Shown here in pieces: positions 17,556 to 24,430 of a stretch of 64,000 nucleotides of DNA. The stretch is from Catenibacterium mitsuokai (lineage in GTDB: Bacteria; Bacillota_I; Bacilli_A; Erysipelotrichales; Coprobacillaceae): NCBI RefSeq assembly GCF_025148785.1, contig NZ_CP102271.1:2349972-2413971 (forward strand). The letters run 5' to 3'. A program made the position numbers and the translations under genes. Within the stretch, counting starts at the first letter, position 1. The number at the start of each line of letters is the position of its first letter. The notes under the pieces were generated by a model. The model worked only from the letters and a program-made list of their open reading frames with translations. It was not told where the DNA came from and searched no databases.

Positions 17556-17706
17556 ACACTTTTTAACACTTTTTACAGTGAATAAATGCAGCATTATACA
17601 TTTTTTACAGCGTAAAAGTGTGACTATAATACATTTTTTGCAGTGAATAAATGTGCTACAACTACACTTTTTACACCGAATAAGTGTAGTAGTTCACATT
17701 TTTTGA
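17556..17706. repeat. Array of ~33-bp degenerate palindromic repeats upstream of the ATPase gene
   Basis: Units beginning CACTTTTT/CATTTTTT start at 17567, 17599, 17632, 17665 and 17697, a spacing of 32-33 bp, about three DNA turns. Each unit is a hyphenated palindrome with arms of 6-7 bases about 12 bases apart: TACACTT/AAGTGTA in unit 4 (17663-17669, 17682-17688) and ACATTT/AAATGT in unit 3 (17631-17636, 17649-17654). The arm change C-G to T-A is compensated on both sides. The array leads directly into a TATAAT at about 17549-17554 on the minus strand, so it lies where an operator array for the ATPase would be. Confidence 0.8.
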
Positions 17707-17710
17707 GCCT

Positions 17711-17731
17711 AAAAAAAAGACTATCACATAA
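17711..17731 (+). repeat. Left flanking repeat of the ISL3 relic
   Basis: AAAAAAAAGACTATCACATAA is nearly repeated at 20379-20399 (A7-GACTATCACACATAA), which is one half of the oppF terminator. The two copies bracket the ISL3 relic. It is much longer than the 8-bp duplication usual for ISL3. Confidence 0.6.
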
Positions 17732-17833
17732 GGGTTCTTAAATTTTTGTGGAGGGTCTTGGAAACAGCACCTTTAAATCTGTGAGGGCCCACTGTAGCTC
17801 CCACTTTTTTAAATATTTTTGTGTAATTAAAAA

Positions 17834-17880
17834 CCTTTCGCTGTATCATTAATTTGCTCATATTAAATCAAAGCGAAAGG
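17834..17880. repeat. Inverted repeat before the ISL3 relic
   Basis: CCTTTCGCT (17834-17842) and AGCGAAAGG (17872-17880) form a perfect 9-bp dyad around a 29-base spacer. The right arm doubles as an AAAGGAG ribosome site for the ISL3 transposase start (TTG, 17891). It could be a translation-limiting structure of the element. Confidence 0.45.
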
Positions 17881-17890
17881 AGATCACAAA

Positions 17891-18110
17891 TTGAACAATA
17901 ATCTAAGAATCATTTTAGAGGATTATGAATCCTTTGTACAGTCATATACGATTGAAATTAATGAAAAAAAGTGATTTATTTTATCACGCTTAAGAGAACC
18001 ATTATTTCTTGTCCGGAGTGTGGCAATAAAATGAATATTAAGGACTATATGTGCAAAAGATAAAACTTCAGAATAAAATATAAAACACGTGGAAAGAATC
18101 TGATTCAAAT
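17891..18110 (+). pseudogene. ISL3 family transposase, N-terminal relic
   Basis: Starts TTG-AAC-AAT (LNNNLRIILEDYESF), then a stop, then in frame-shifted pieces the zinc-finger-like CPECGNKMNIKDYMCKR and KYKTRGKNLI. ISL3 transposases begin with such a CxxC zinc-binding domain. Several stops show it is dead. Confidence 0.6.
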
Positions 18111-18190
18111 AATTTGAAAAATCAATTTACATTTAAAGTGACGCTCAACAATGAAAGCATTATGGTGGATGGAAAAATTGATATGTCTAA

Positions 18191-18289
18191 GGTCACGCCA
18201 TCCCATTTGACCTCTACACCCACGAGTATTATAAAGTCACCGAGCGTATGGGCGATGCATTCCGAGATGGCTTAAAGCTGAAAAAGTAA
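18191..18289 (+). pseudogene. Probable tyrosine recombinase (integrase) C-terminal relic
   Basis: A 32-codon open piece reads GHAIPFDLYTHEYYKV and ends RDGLKLKK before a stop. GHA...DLYTH looks like the last catalytic box of a tyrosine recombinase (GHx...TxDxYTH with the nucleophilic Tyr), with a short deletion between GHA and DLYTH. It is followed by a hairpin at 18306-18325. Assignment rests on a short motif. Confidence 0.4.
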
Positions 18290-18305
18290 GGTGTTTAGAA
18301 AAGAA

Positions 18306-18331
18306 GCTTTCGCATAAGCGAAGGCTCCTTC
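18306..18331. terminator. Hairpin terminator between recombinase relic and tetR
   Basis: GCTTTCGC (18306-18313), loop ATAA, GCGAAGGC (18318-18325), then TCCTTCTT. Could end the recombinase transcript or, in reverse, the TetR transcript. Confidence 0.5.
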
Positions 18332-18364
18332 TTAAAATATGTGGATTTTACAAATTTCAAGTTG

Positions 18365-18970
18365 TCAAACCGCGTTCGTTGTTTCGCTTTGTGGCATTTT
18401 TACACACTGCTGAATCACACCTGCAACATACGTAATGGAATCGGTGCAGTCGTTCTTGAGCCATTCTGAGATAATTGCCATCAGTCCCCGAATATAAAAG
18501 GCCATGATATAAGGTCGATCTTGTTGTAGTACACCGTAGCGGTCGAGAATCGGCGAAAACACATGACGGAACATCCTATCATAGCTTTTATCCATCCCCA
18601 GCACCGCCGCATTTTCTGTTGCTGTGAGGAACAGTCTCTTGTTGTTCTTAATGTAGCTGAGGTAAGGTGTTAAATAATCCGGCGTAATTAGGTATAATTC
18701 ATCCCTCGGACAATTCCGCAACTTTGCAGAAAAGACGTCTGAATCTTTCTCCATGCAAGCATGAAATTGCTCGTTCATACGACTGATACTCTCCGAGAGC
18801 AAGTCTGACATCGTTTCATAGTGCAGATAGAAGGTAGAACGATTGACCCCAGCTACTTCACAGATTTCTTTGACTGTAATATACTTAAAATCCTTTTTTG
18901 CCAGAATAGTCAGAAAGGCATCGTCCATTCTAGCTGCAGTAGCAAAATATTTGCTTTCTGATTTATTCAA
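18365..18970 (-). CDS. TetR/AcrR family transcriptional regulator
   Basis: 201 residues. N-terminal TetR helix-turn-helix (FLTILAKKDFKYITVKEICEVAGVNRSTFYLHY, roughly 18-52), C-terminal ligand domain typical of TetR_C_7/14-like proteins (MAFYIRGLMAIISEWLKNDC). The start is a TTG with AAGGTGAG 5 bases ahead. It follows the small membrane-protein gene by 28 bp on the same strand, so they probably form one operon. Codon use is richer in G+C than the flanks, consistent with recent transfer. Ligand and target unknown; autoregulation of the pair is a reasonable guess. Confidence 0.88.
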   Translation of the reverse strand: MNKSESKYFATAARMDDAFLTILAKKDFKYITVKEICEVAGVNRSTFYLHYETMSDLLSESISRMNEQFHACMEKDSDVFSAKLRNCPRDELYLITPDYLTPYLSYIKNNKRLFLTATENAAVLGMDKSYDRMFRHVFSPILDRYGVLQQDRPYIMAFYIRGLMAIISEWLKNDCTDSITYVAGVIQQCVKMPQSETTNAV

Positions 18971-18998
18971 TCATTCTCACCTTCTTTCGTGTTATTGT

Positions 18999-19352
18999 TT
19001 ACTTCTCACTGATTTCTTTTGCCAATTCCATGATTTCAAAAGCGTATTTCTGCTTGCCCTGAGCCAGCAATTTTTTGTAGATGGGGTAATTAACGCCCAT
19101 ACCCAGCAGCCCGATAATGCCGACAATCACTCCGAAAACAAACATACCAGCACTACCGTTGCCGATAACCTTCATGGAAAAGCACATCCCAACACCAGCT
19201 ACCATCGCACTGATAATACCGAATGTGTAGGTAAAAACAGTTGCGGGAAGCTTGGCTTTTATATCCAGCTTGCGAAGAGCGACCACCTTAGTAGTGTCCT
19301 TGGGTGCATATTCGTTTGCGAGTTGTTCTGCATAGATTTTATCTGTATTCAT
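18999..19352 (-). CDS. Small two-helix membrane protein next to TetR
   Basis: 117 residues: a charged N-terminus (MNTDKIYAEQLANEYAPKD), two hydrophobic helices at about 38-58 and 70-92, and a short amphipathic tail ending IMELAKEISEK. Homologues in Clostridia sit beside TetR genes; some carry the automatic name dihydropteridine reductase, which nothing in the sequence supports (no nucleotide-binding motif). First gene of the TetR pair. The role may be as the regulated membrane component of a drug-response module, but this is an inference from context. Confidence 0.75.
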   Translation of the reverse strand: MNTDKIYAEQLANEYAPKDTTKVVALRKLDIKAKLPATVFTYTFGIISAMVAGVGMCFSMKVIGNGSAGMFVFGVIVGIIGLLGMGVNYPIYKKLLAQGKQKYAFEIMELAKEISEK

Positions 19353-19467
19353 GACTTATTTTCTCCTTCATTTGAAGGTTCAATGATACCAGCAAAGAAC
19401 GAGCAACGGAACAACACTGATTGCAGTTTGTGTTGAGTTCAAGAATTGTACAAATTGCGATTTGCAC

Positions 19468-19745
19468 TTATTTCTTAAACAGCTCAAAATGTGAACCAAG
19501 GCGATAAAGCATCAAAATAAGAACATCTCCACAAATCTCATAAATAAGCAGTCTGGGTCGATGTGACACTCACGCGTGCCCTTGTAGTTTCCTGTAAGGC
19601 CATGATTCCTCTATTTTGCATTAAGTATACCACCATTCGCCAGAATATCGATTACCTCAAACAGCTTATCAAGATTTTTATTTTGCTTTTTGGCAAGCTT
19701 CAAATCTTTTTAAAACTGATTGGTAAACTGAATGTCGTATTTCAT
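19468..19745 (-). pseudogene. YafQ/RelE-family toxin, inactivated
   Basis: The ATG at 19745 overlaps the antitoxin stop (ATGA), as in intact relB-yafQ pairs. The reading MKYDIQFTNQF is followed by a TAA at codon 12, then KDLKLAKKQNKNLDKLFEVI, a TAG at codon 45, then NHGLTGNYKGTRECHIDPD. A shift of frame then restores LIYEICGDVLILMLYRLGSH, ending FELFKK. The family (YafQ mRNA interferase, about 90 residues) is clear; two stops and one frameshift make it dead. Confidence 0.85.
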
Positions 19746-20014
19746 ACGTCAAGAACTTCCTTAAGCGCATCCATACTAGAATAACACGGAGCAGAAGAAT
19801 CCTTCATCATTTTTCTGCCTTCCTCAATGGCAGCAGCTGTCGTATCATTCGGTACTTCCAATTTTAATCCAAAAGGAATACCATGCTCACAGATAGCGGC
19901 TCTCAGGAACATATTTACAGCGGTTGTCATATTCAGACCAAGTTCATTGAAGATTTCCTCCGCCTGGTCCTTGATTGCCTTGTCTGTACGAATATTTAAA
20001 TTAGTTGTTGCCAT
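19742..20014 (-). CDS. RelB/DinJ family antitoxin
   Basis: 90 residues. Ribbon-helix-helix start MATTNLNIRTDKAIKDQAEEIF, then the conserved LGLNMTTAVNMFLRAAICEHGIPF and an acidic linker, as in DinJ. I chose the ATG at 20014 because GGAGGTG lies 6-7 bases upstream; the ATG at 20029 overlaps that site. The antitoxin is intact while the coupled YafQ toxin is broken, so it now acts at most as an autorepressor or as a neutraliser of other toxins. A strong promoter is at 20038-20066. Confidence 0.9.
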   Translation of the reverse strand: MATTNLNIRTDKAIKDQAEEIFNELGLNMTTAVNMFLRAAICEHGIPFGLKLEVPNDTTAAAIEEGRKMMKDSSAPCYSSMDALKEVLDV

Positions 20015-20037
20015 ACAGAACACCTCCATTCAAATAT

Positions 20038-20066
20038 AATATACTCAAATAAATGTGTATCGTCAA
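20038..20066 (-). promoter_or_regulatory. Promoter of the relB/yafQ locus
   Basis: Minus strand TTGACG (20061-20066) and TATATT (20038-20043) with a 17-base spacer, 23 bp ahead of the RelB start. RelB-type autoregulation would act here. Confidence 0.7.
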
Positions 20067-20118
20067 CACATTGTCATTGCATAAGATACATAAATAGCGT
20101 TTTTGATTTAGTAATGGT

Positions 20119-20325
20119 CGAAGTATATCTAATGGACCAGTAGAAGGAATCAACTCTAGAATAGATAAGATACTTTCAAATACATGTGGATATCAGAACT
20201 TTGCAAGAATGAGAAATAGACTAATGTATTCTCTTAATAAATCCTCTAATCCTTCATCTCACACTATTAACGAAACAAGTAAAAGAGAAAGAAAGAGAAG
20301 ATATTATAAAAATAAGAATAGATGA
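20119..20325 (+). pseudogene. ISL3 family transposase, C-terminal relic
   Basis: Reads SNGPVEGINSRIDKILS, then CGYQNFARMRNRLMYSLN to a stop at 20325. The pattern NGPVEGxNxxIK...GYxNFxxxRxRxMY is the conserved C-terminus of ISL3 transposases, including the last acidic catalytic residue. Upstream codons contain stops. It pairs with the N-terminal relic at 17891. Confidence 0.75.
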
Positions 20326-20381
20326 AGATAGAAGTAATATGGGCGCGTTAAAGGGTAACCTCAATAATTTAAAACTTAAAA

Positions 20382-20413
20382 AAAGACTATCACACATAAG
20401 TGTCATAGTCTTT
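20382..20413 (-). terminator. oppF terminator
   Basis: AAAGACTAT...ATAGTCTTT arms with an inner ACAC/GTGT pairing around ATAA, followed by seven T on the minus strand. It lies 6 bp past the oppF stop. Confidence 0.85.
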
Positions 20414-20418
20414 TGATG

Positions 20419-21372
20419 TTATAATTTGAAGTTTGCTGCGTCTTTCTTGAACTGTTCAACATCTTCATCAGTACCTAATACAAAGTGTGTTTCAGTAATC
20501 TGATGCTGAGTACCAGCATTATAATCAAGACCGCTTGTTTCATAATCATAAGAGAATGATTTTCTTACCTTCTCTACTCTTGGGTTAGAATGAGGGATGG
20601 CAGATAATAATGATCTTGTATATGGATGGAGAGGATTACTAAAGATTTCATCTGCAGTTCCTGTTTCTACTAAGTGACCTAAATGTAATACACCAATTCT
20701 ATCAGAGATGTATTTAACCATTGATAAGTCATGAGCGATAAATAAGTAAGCAGCACCTGTTTCTTTCTGCATCTTCTTCATTAGGTTTACAACCTGTGCC
20801 TGAATAGATACGTCTAGGGCTGAGATTGCTTCATCGGCAATGATTAGATCAGGGTTCATAATTAAGGCTCTTGCGATACCAATACGCTGTCTCTGACCAC
20901 CAGAGAACTGGTGTGGGAAACGGTTCGCATGTTCTTTTGATAAACCTACCATTTCAAGAATCTTATAAACCTTTTCTTCTCTTTCTTTTTCATCTTTATA
21001 ATCATGATGAATATCAAGACCCTGAGCAATAATATCAATAACCTTCTTACGAGGGTTTAAACAAGCCATTGGATCCTGGAAAATCATAGCCATCTTAGTA
21101 CGTAATGTCTTAAGAGCTTTCTTAGACATCTTACCAGTGATATCTTCACCTTCGAAGATGATCTGACCATCAGTTGGATCATATAATCTAATAATGGCAC
21201 GACCAGTAGTAGATTTACCTGAACCAGATTCACCTACTAAGCCATATGTTTCACCTGGCATGATTTTGAATGAAATACCATCAACGGCTTTTACAGTAAA
21301 CTTTCTAGTTGGATAGAAATACTGTTTTAAATTCTTGACTTCAAGAATTGGAGTCTGACTATTCTTGTCCAT
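20419..21372 (-). CDS. oppF: Oligopeptide ABC transporter ATP-binding protein
   Basis: 317 residues from the ATG at 21372 (AAGGTG 9 bases ahead); the GTG at 21384 overlaps that site. Walker A GESGSGKS (47-54), signature FSGGQRQR, Walker [13 protein letters not shown] and the switch His in [10 protein letters not shown]. The C-terminal oligo-HPY tail ([16 protein letters not shown]) is typical of OppF. Overlaps the end of oppD by 14 bp. Forms with OppD the cytoplasmic ATPase pair that drives peptide import. Confidence 0.95.
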   Translation of the reverse strand: MDKNSQTPILEVKNLKQYFYPTRKFTVKAVDGISFKIMPGETYGLVGESGSGKSTTGRAIIRLYDPTDGQIIFEGEDITGKMSKKALKTLRTKMAMIFQDPMACLNPRKKVIDIIAQGLDIHHDYKDEKEREEKVYKILEMVGLSKEHANRFPHQFSGGQRQRIGIARALIMNPDLIIADEAISALDVSIQAQVVNLMKKMQKETGAAYLFIAHDLSMVKYISDRIGVLHLGHLVETGTADEIFSNPLHPYTRSLLSAIPHSNPRVEKVRKSFSYDYETSGLDYNAGTQHQITETHFVLGTDEDVEQFKKDAANFKL

Positions 21373-22459
21373 TACTTGGTACACCTTCTTTCATCATGTT
21401 ATCGATTCTCTTTCTTAATGCTTCAGGCATTTCTACCTTTGGCGCATTTGGATGCATTAACCAGCTGGCTACCTTATGAGTTGTAGAACCTTCTACTTTG
21501 AACATAGGTGGTTCAATTCTCTTATCGATATTTAATGCATATTTATTACGTGGTGCGAATGCATCACCTTTGATTTCTTTTGTAACGTTTGGTGGTGAAC
21601 CAGGAATTGTATATAATTCTGGATCATCAGTATTTAAATCAGGCATTGCTGATAAAAGACCCCAAGTATATGGATGTAAAGGTCTGTAGAAGATATCTTC
21701 AATAGAACCTGTTTCTACAATCTTACCTGCATACATAACGTTTACGAAGTCAGCTACCTTAGCAACTACACCTAAGTCATGTGTGATATAAATAACTGAA
21801 ATACCTTTTTTCTTCTGTAAGTCCTGAATTAATTCAAGGATCTTAGCCTGGATAGTTACATCTAGGGCTGTTGTAGGTTCGTCACAGATTAATACATATG
21901 GATCACAAGATAAAGCGATTGCGATAACAACACGCTGTCTCATACCACCAGATAACTGATGAGGATAATTCTTCATACGTTTTTCTGCGTTAGTGATTCC
22001 TACTTCTTCAAGAAGTTCTACAGCCTTTTTATATGCTTCTTCTTTAGATGTTCCATAATGATACATCATTGGTTCCATGATCTGTTTACCAATTGTCATT
22101 GTTGGGTCTAGAGAAGTCATTGGATCCTGGAAGACCATCGCAATCTTACGACCACGGATTTCCTTCTGGATTTCCTTTTCTGTCATCTTAGTAATATCTA
22201 CTGTATGTTTTTCATCAGTATCTGGATCATGCCAAGTATAGTCGATTGAACCACTTTCAATACTACCATTCTTAGCTAAGATACCCATGATAGCTTTTGT
22301 AGTAACTGATTTACCTGAACCAGATTCACCTACAATTGCAATTGTTTCTCCCTTATAAAGGTCTAAGTTAACACCACGGATGGCATTCACTTTCTTACCT
22401 TCAATCTTAAAGGAGATATTTAAGTCTCTGATTTTTAAAATTCTTTCTCTGTCAGCCAT
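21359..22459 (-). CDS. oppD: Oligopeptide ABC transporter ATP-binding protein
   Basis: 366 residues. Walker A GESGSGKS (44-51), signature LSGGMRQR, Walker B LICDEPTTALD, switch His in IYITHDLGVV. The oligo-HPY domain (HPYTWGLLSAMPDL) and a C-terminal region after about 290 are typical of OppD/DppD. Strong AAGGAGATG ribosome site. Sits between oppC (2 bp) and oppF (overlap). Confidence 0.95.
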   Translation of the reverse strand: MADRERILKIRDLNISFKIEGKKVNAIRGVNLDLYKGETIAIVGESGSGKSVTTKAIMGILAKNGSIESGSIDYTWHDPDTDEKHTVDITKMTEKEIQKEIRGRKIAMVFQDPMTSLDPTMTIGKQIMEPMMYHYGTSKEEAYKKAVELLEEVGITNAEKRMKNYPHQLSGGMRQRVVIAIALSCDPYVLICDEPTTALDVTIQAKILELIQDLQKKKGISVIYITHDLGVVAKVADFVNVMYAGKIVETGSIEDIFYRPLHPYTWGLLSAMPDLNTDDPELYTIPGSPPNVTKEIKGDAFAPRNKYALNIDKRIEPPMFKVEGSTTHKVASWLMHPNAPKVEMPEALRKRIDNMMKEGVPSNGQE

Positions 22460-22461
22460 AA

Positions 22462-23394
22462 TTACATCTCCTTCATAGTAGGATCAAGTGCATCTCTTAA
22501 ACCATCACCTAATAAGTTGAATCCTAACATTAATACTGCAAGGATAATAGCTGGGATAGTCATCTGAGTTGGATATACTGTGAATACTTCGAAACCTGAG
22601 TTGATCAAAGTACCAAGTGAAGCCTGAGGAACAGTTAAACCTAAACCAACGAATGCTAGATATGCTTCATAGAAGATTGCATTTGGGATAGTCATCATAG
22701 ACATGATGATTAACTGACCAAAGATGTTTGGTAAGATTTCCTTGAATAAGATAAAGATATTGCTTGCACCTAATGTTCTAGAAGCAAGAATGAATTCATC
22801 TTCCTTGATTTTTAATACCTGTGCTCTTGTGATACGAGACATAGGAATCCATTCAGTGAAGATTAATGCAAGAATAACGGTATATAAAGAAGGCTTTAAT
22901 ACTGTTAAGAGAATAGTTAATACTACTAGTGTTGGGATAGAGTTGATGATTTCCTGAATTCTCTGAAGGACAGAGTCAACTAAACCGCCAAAGTAACCAG
23001 AAATTAAACCATAAGTCATACCAACAACGATATCAATAACTACTGCAACTAATGCGATAATTAATGAAATACGAGTACCCTGCCATGTTCTTACGAACAA
23101 GTCACGGCCATATTTATCAGTACCGAAGAAATGAGTACCATTTGGAAGAACATTCGCAATAGTTGTATCAATTGCATCATATTTCCAATGAGAAATCATT
23201 GGTACAAAGATAGCAAGTAAAGCAATGATAATAATACAAGCTAAACCAAAGATTGCACCTTTGTTCTGAGTAAAACGGTAAATAACGTCTTTCCAAGCAG
23301 GTCTTGCAGGAGCAACTTCATCAATGTTGATATTCTGTTTATCACCGATAAACTCAAAATCATCTGGCAAAAATTCATACTTCTTGTCATCCAT
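22462..23394 (-). CDS. oppC: Oligopeptide ABC transporter permease
   Basis: 310 residues. N-terminal cytoplasmic stretch, one early membrane helix at about 50-70, then a BPD_transp_1 domain with five helices. The EAA loop reads ASRTLGASNIFILFKEILPN. FGTDKYGRDLFVR is the conserved OppC/DppC periplasmic motif. It follows oppB by 1 bp and has a GGGGGA ribosome site. Confidence 0.95.
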   Translation of the reverse strand: MDDKKYEFLPDDFEFIGDKQNINIDEVAPARPAWKDVIYRFTQNKGAIFGLACIIIIALLAIFVPMISHWKYDAIDTTIANVLPNGTHFFGTDKYGRDLFVRTWQGTRISLIIALVAVVIDIVVGMTYGLISGYFGGLVDSVLQRIQEIINSIPTLVVLTILLTVLKPSLYTVILALIFTEWIPMSRITRAQVLKIKEDEFILASRTLGASNIFILFKEILPNIFGQLIIMSMMTIPNAIFYEAYLAFVGLGLTVPQASLGTLINSGFEVFTVYPTQMTIPAIILAVLMLGFNLLGDGLRDALDPTMKEM

Positions 23395-23395
23395 C

Positions 23396-24343
23396 TTAGT
23401 TGTCCCCCTTTCCTAAACGGATACGTGGATCGATAATACCATAAGATACATCGATTACTAACATCATAACGATATACATGAATGCATATAAGAATGAACA
23501 TGCAACGATGATGTTGTAGTCATTGGCACGAATACTGTTAATTAATAGTTTACCTAAACCTGGTACAGAACAGATCTGTTCTACTACCATTGTACCGGTC
23601 ATCAAGTTAACTAGGATTGGACCTAAGATAGTGATTACTGGAATTAAGGCATTACGTAATGCATGCTTAAAAATTAATGTCTTACGATCTAAACCTTTAG
23701 CCATTGCAAGAGTCATATATTCACTATTTAATACAGAAATCATTTCTGTACGAGTGAAACGTGCTACATTGGCAATAACGCTCATAGATAAAGCGATAAC
23801 TGGCAATATAGATGAGAAGATTGGATTCATATCATCATACATTGTTGGTAAGATGCGAAGATCATTACTGAACAAGATAACAAGTAATAATGCGAATACG
23901 AATGATGGGATAGATACACCTAAGATAGAAATAATAGTTGCGATTGTATCCCAAATAGTGTTCTTGTTTAATGCAGCAACGATACCAAGTAACATACCTA
24001 CTAATGTACCTAAGATACATGCAGCAATACCATAAGCAAATGAGATCTTAGCTGCGTCAAATACTAATTCAGAAACATTCTGATCTTTGTATAAAACGTA
24101 AGAAACACCGAAGTCGCCTGATAACATATTCTTTAAGTATGTACCATACTGTACAAGAACTGGCTTATCAAGACCATATTTTGCCATAATGACTTTCTGC
24201 TGTTCTGGACTCAACTTTTCTGAGTTGAATGGAGAACCTGGCATACAACGAGTCATAATGAACAGAACTGTTAGTATAACAAATAGAGTAATTGCTGAAA
24301 TAAGCAATCTCTTTAAGATATACCTAATCATGGATTTATCCAT
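23396..24343 (-). CDS. oppB: Oligopeptide ABC transporter permease
   Basis: 315 residues from the ATG at 24343 (AAAGGTG ahead); a longer frame to 24382 runs into the oppA-oppB terminator and is rejected. OppB pattern: first helix YILKRLLISAITLFVILTVLF, then the MPGSPF motif and the EAA loop AMAKGLDRKTLIFKHALRNALIP. Six predicted helices. Partner of OppC in the membrane channel. Confidence 0.94.
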   Translation of the reverse strand: MDKSMIRYILKRLLISAITLFVILTVLFIMTRCMPGSPFNSEKLSPEQQKVIMAKYGLDKPVLVQYGTYLKNMLSGDFGVSYVLYKDQNVSELVFDAAKISFAYGIAACILGTLVGMLLGIVAALNKNTIWDTIATIISILGVSIPSFVFALLLVILFSNDLRILPTMYDDMNPIFSSILPVIALSMSVIANVARFTRTEMISVLNSEYMTLAMAKGLDRKTLIFKHALRNALIPVITILGPILVNLMTGTMVVEQICSVPGLGKLLINSIRANDYNIIVACSFLYAFMYIVMMLVIDVSYGIIDPRIRLGKGDN

Positions 24344-24376
24344 ATAAATATCACACCTTTCATTTAAAAAAGAAGA

Positions 24377-24404
24377 ACACATTATAGCAAGAGCTATAAT
24401 GTGT
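24377..24404 (-). terminator. Internal terminator/attenuator between oppA and oppBCDF
   Basis: Perfect 12-bp stem ACACATTATAGC / GCTATAATGTGT with a 4-base loop, followed on the minus strand by TTCTTCTTTTTT. It lies between the oppA stop (24431) and the oppB start (24343). It should stop most transcripts after oppA and so give more binding protein than permease. Confidence 0.85.
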
Positions 24405-24430
24405 TTATTCTCACTATGTTCTGTTTATTC

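Larger units (their letters stand above)
17732..20377 (+). mobile_element. Decayed ISL3-type element split by about 2 kb of foreign DNA
   Basis: The left end (GTTCTTAAATTTTTGTGG, about 17734-17751) and right end (reverse complement GTTTTAAATTATTGAGG, about 20359-20375) are imperfect inverted repeats. Between them lie an N-terminal ISL3 transposase relic (17891-18110) and a C-terminal relic (20119-20325) on the same strand, separated by a recombinase tail, tetR, a small membrane gene and relB/yafQ. The middle segment is visibly richer in G+C than its surroundings. Confidence 0.6.

Noticed and set aside
17556-17706. Possible CRISPR array
   Set aside because: The 32-33-bp units have no distinct unique spacers, the repeats are degenerate palindromes, and no cas genes are present.
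18843-19436. 197-codon plus-strand frame over tetR and the small membrane gene
   Set aside because: It is the antisense of two well-supported genes with clear family features on the minus strand.
23523-24035. 170-codon plus-strand frame over oppB
   Set aside because: Shadow of oppB; no start signal and no protein-like features.
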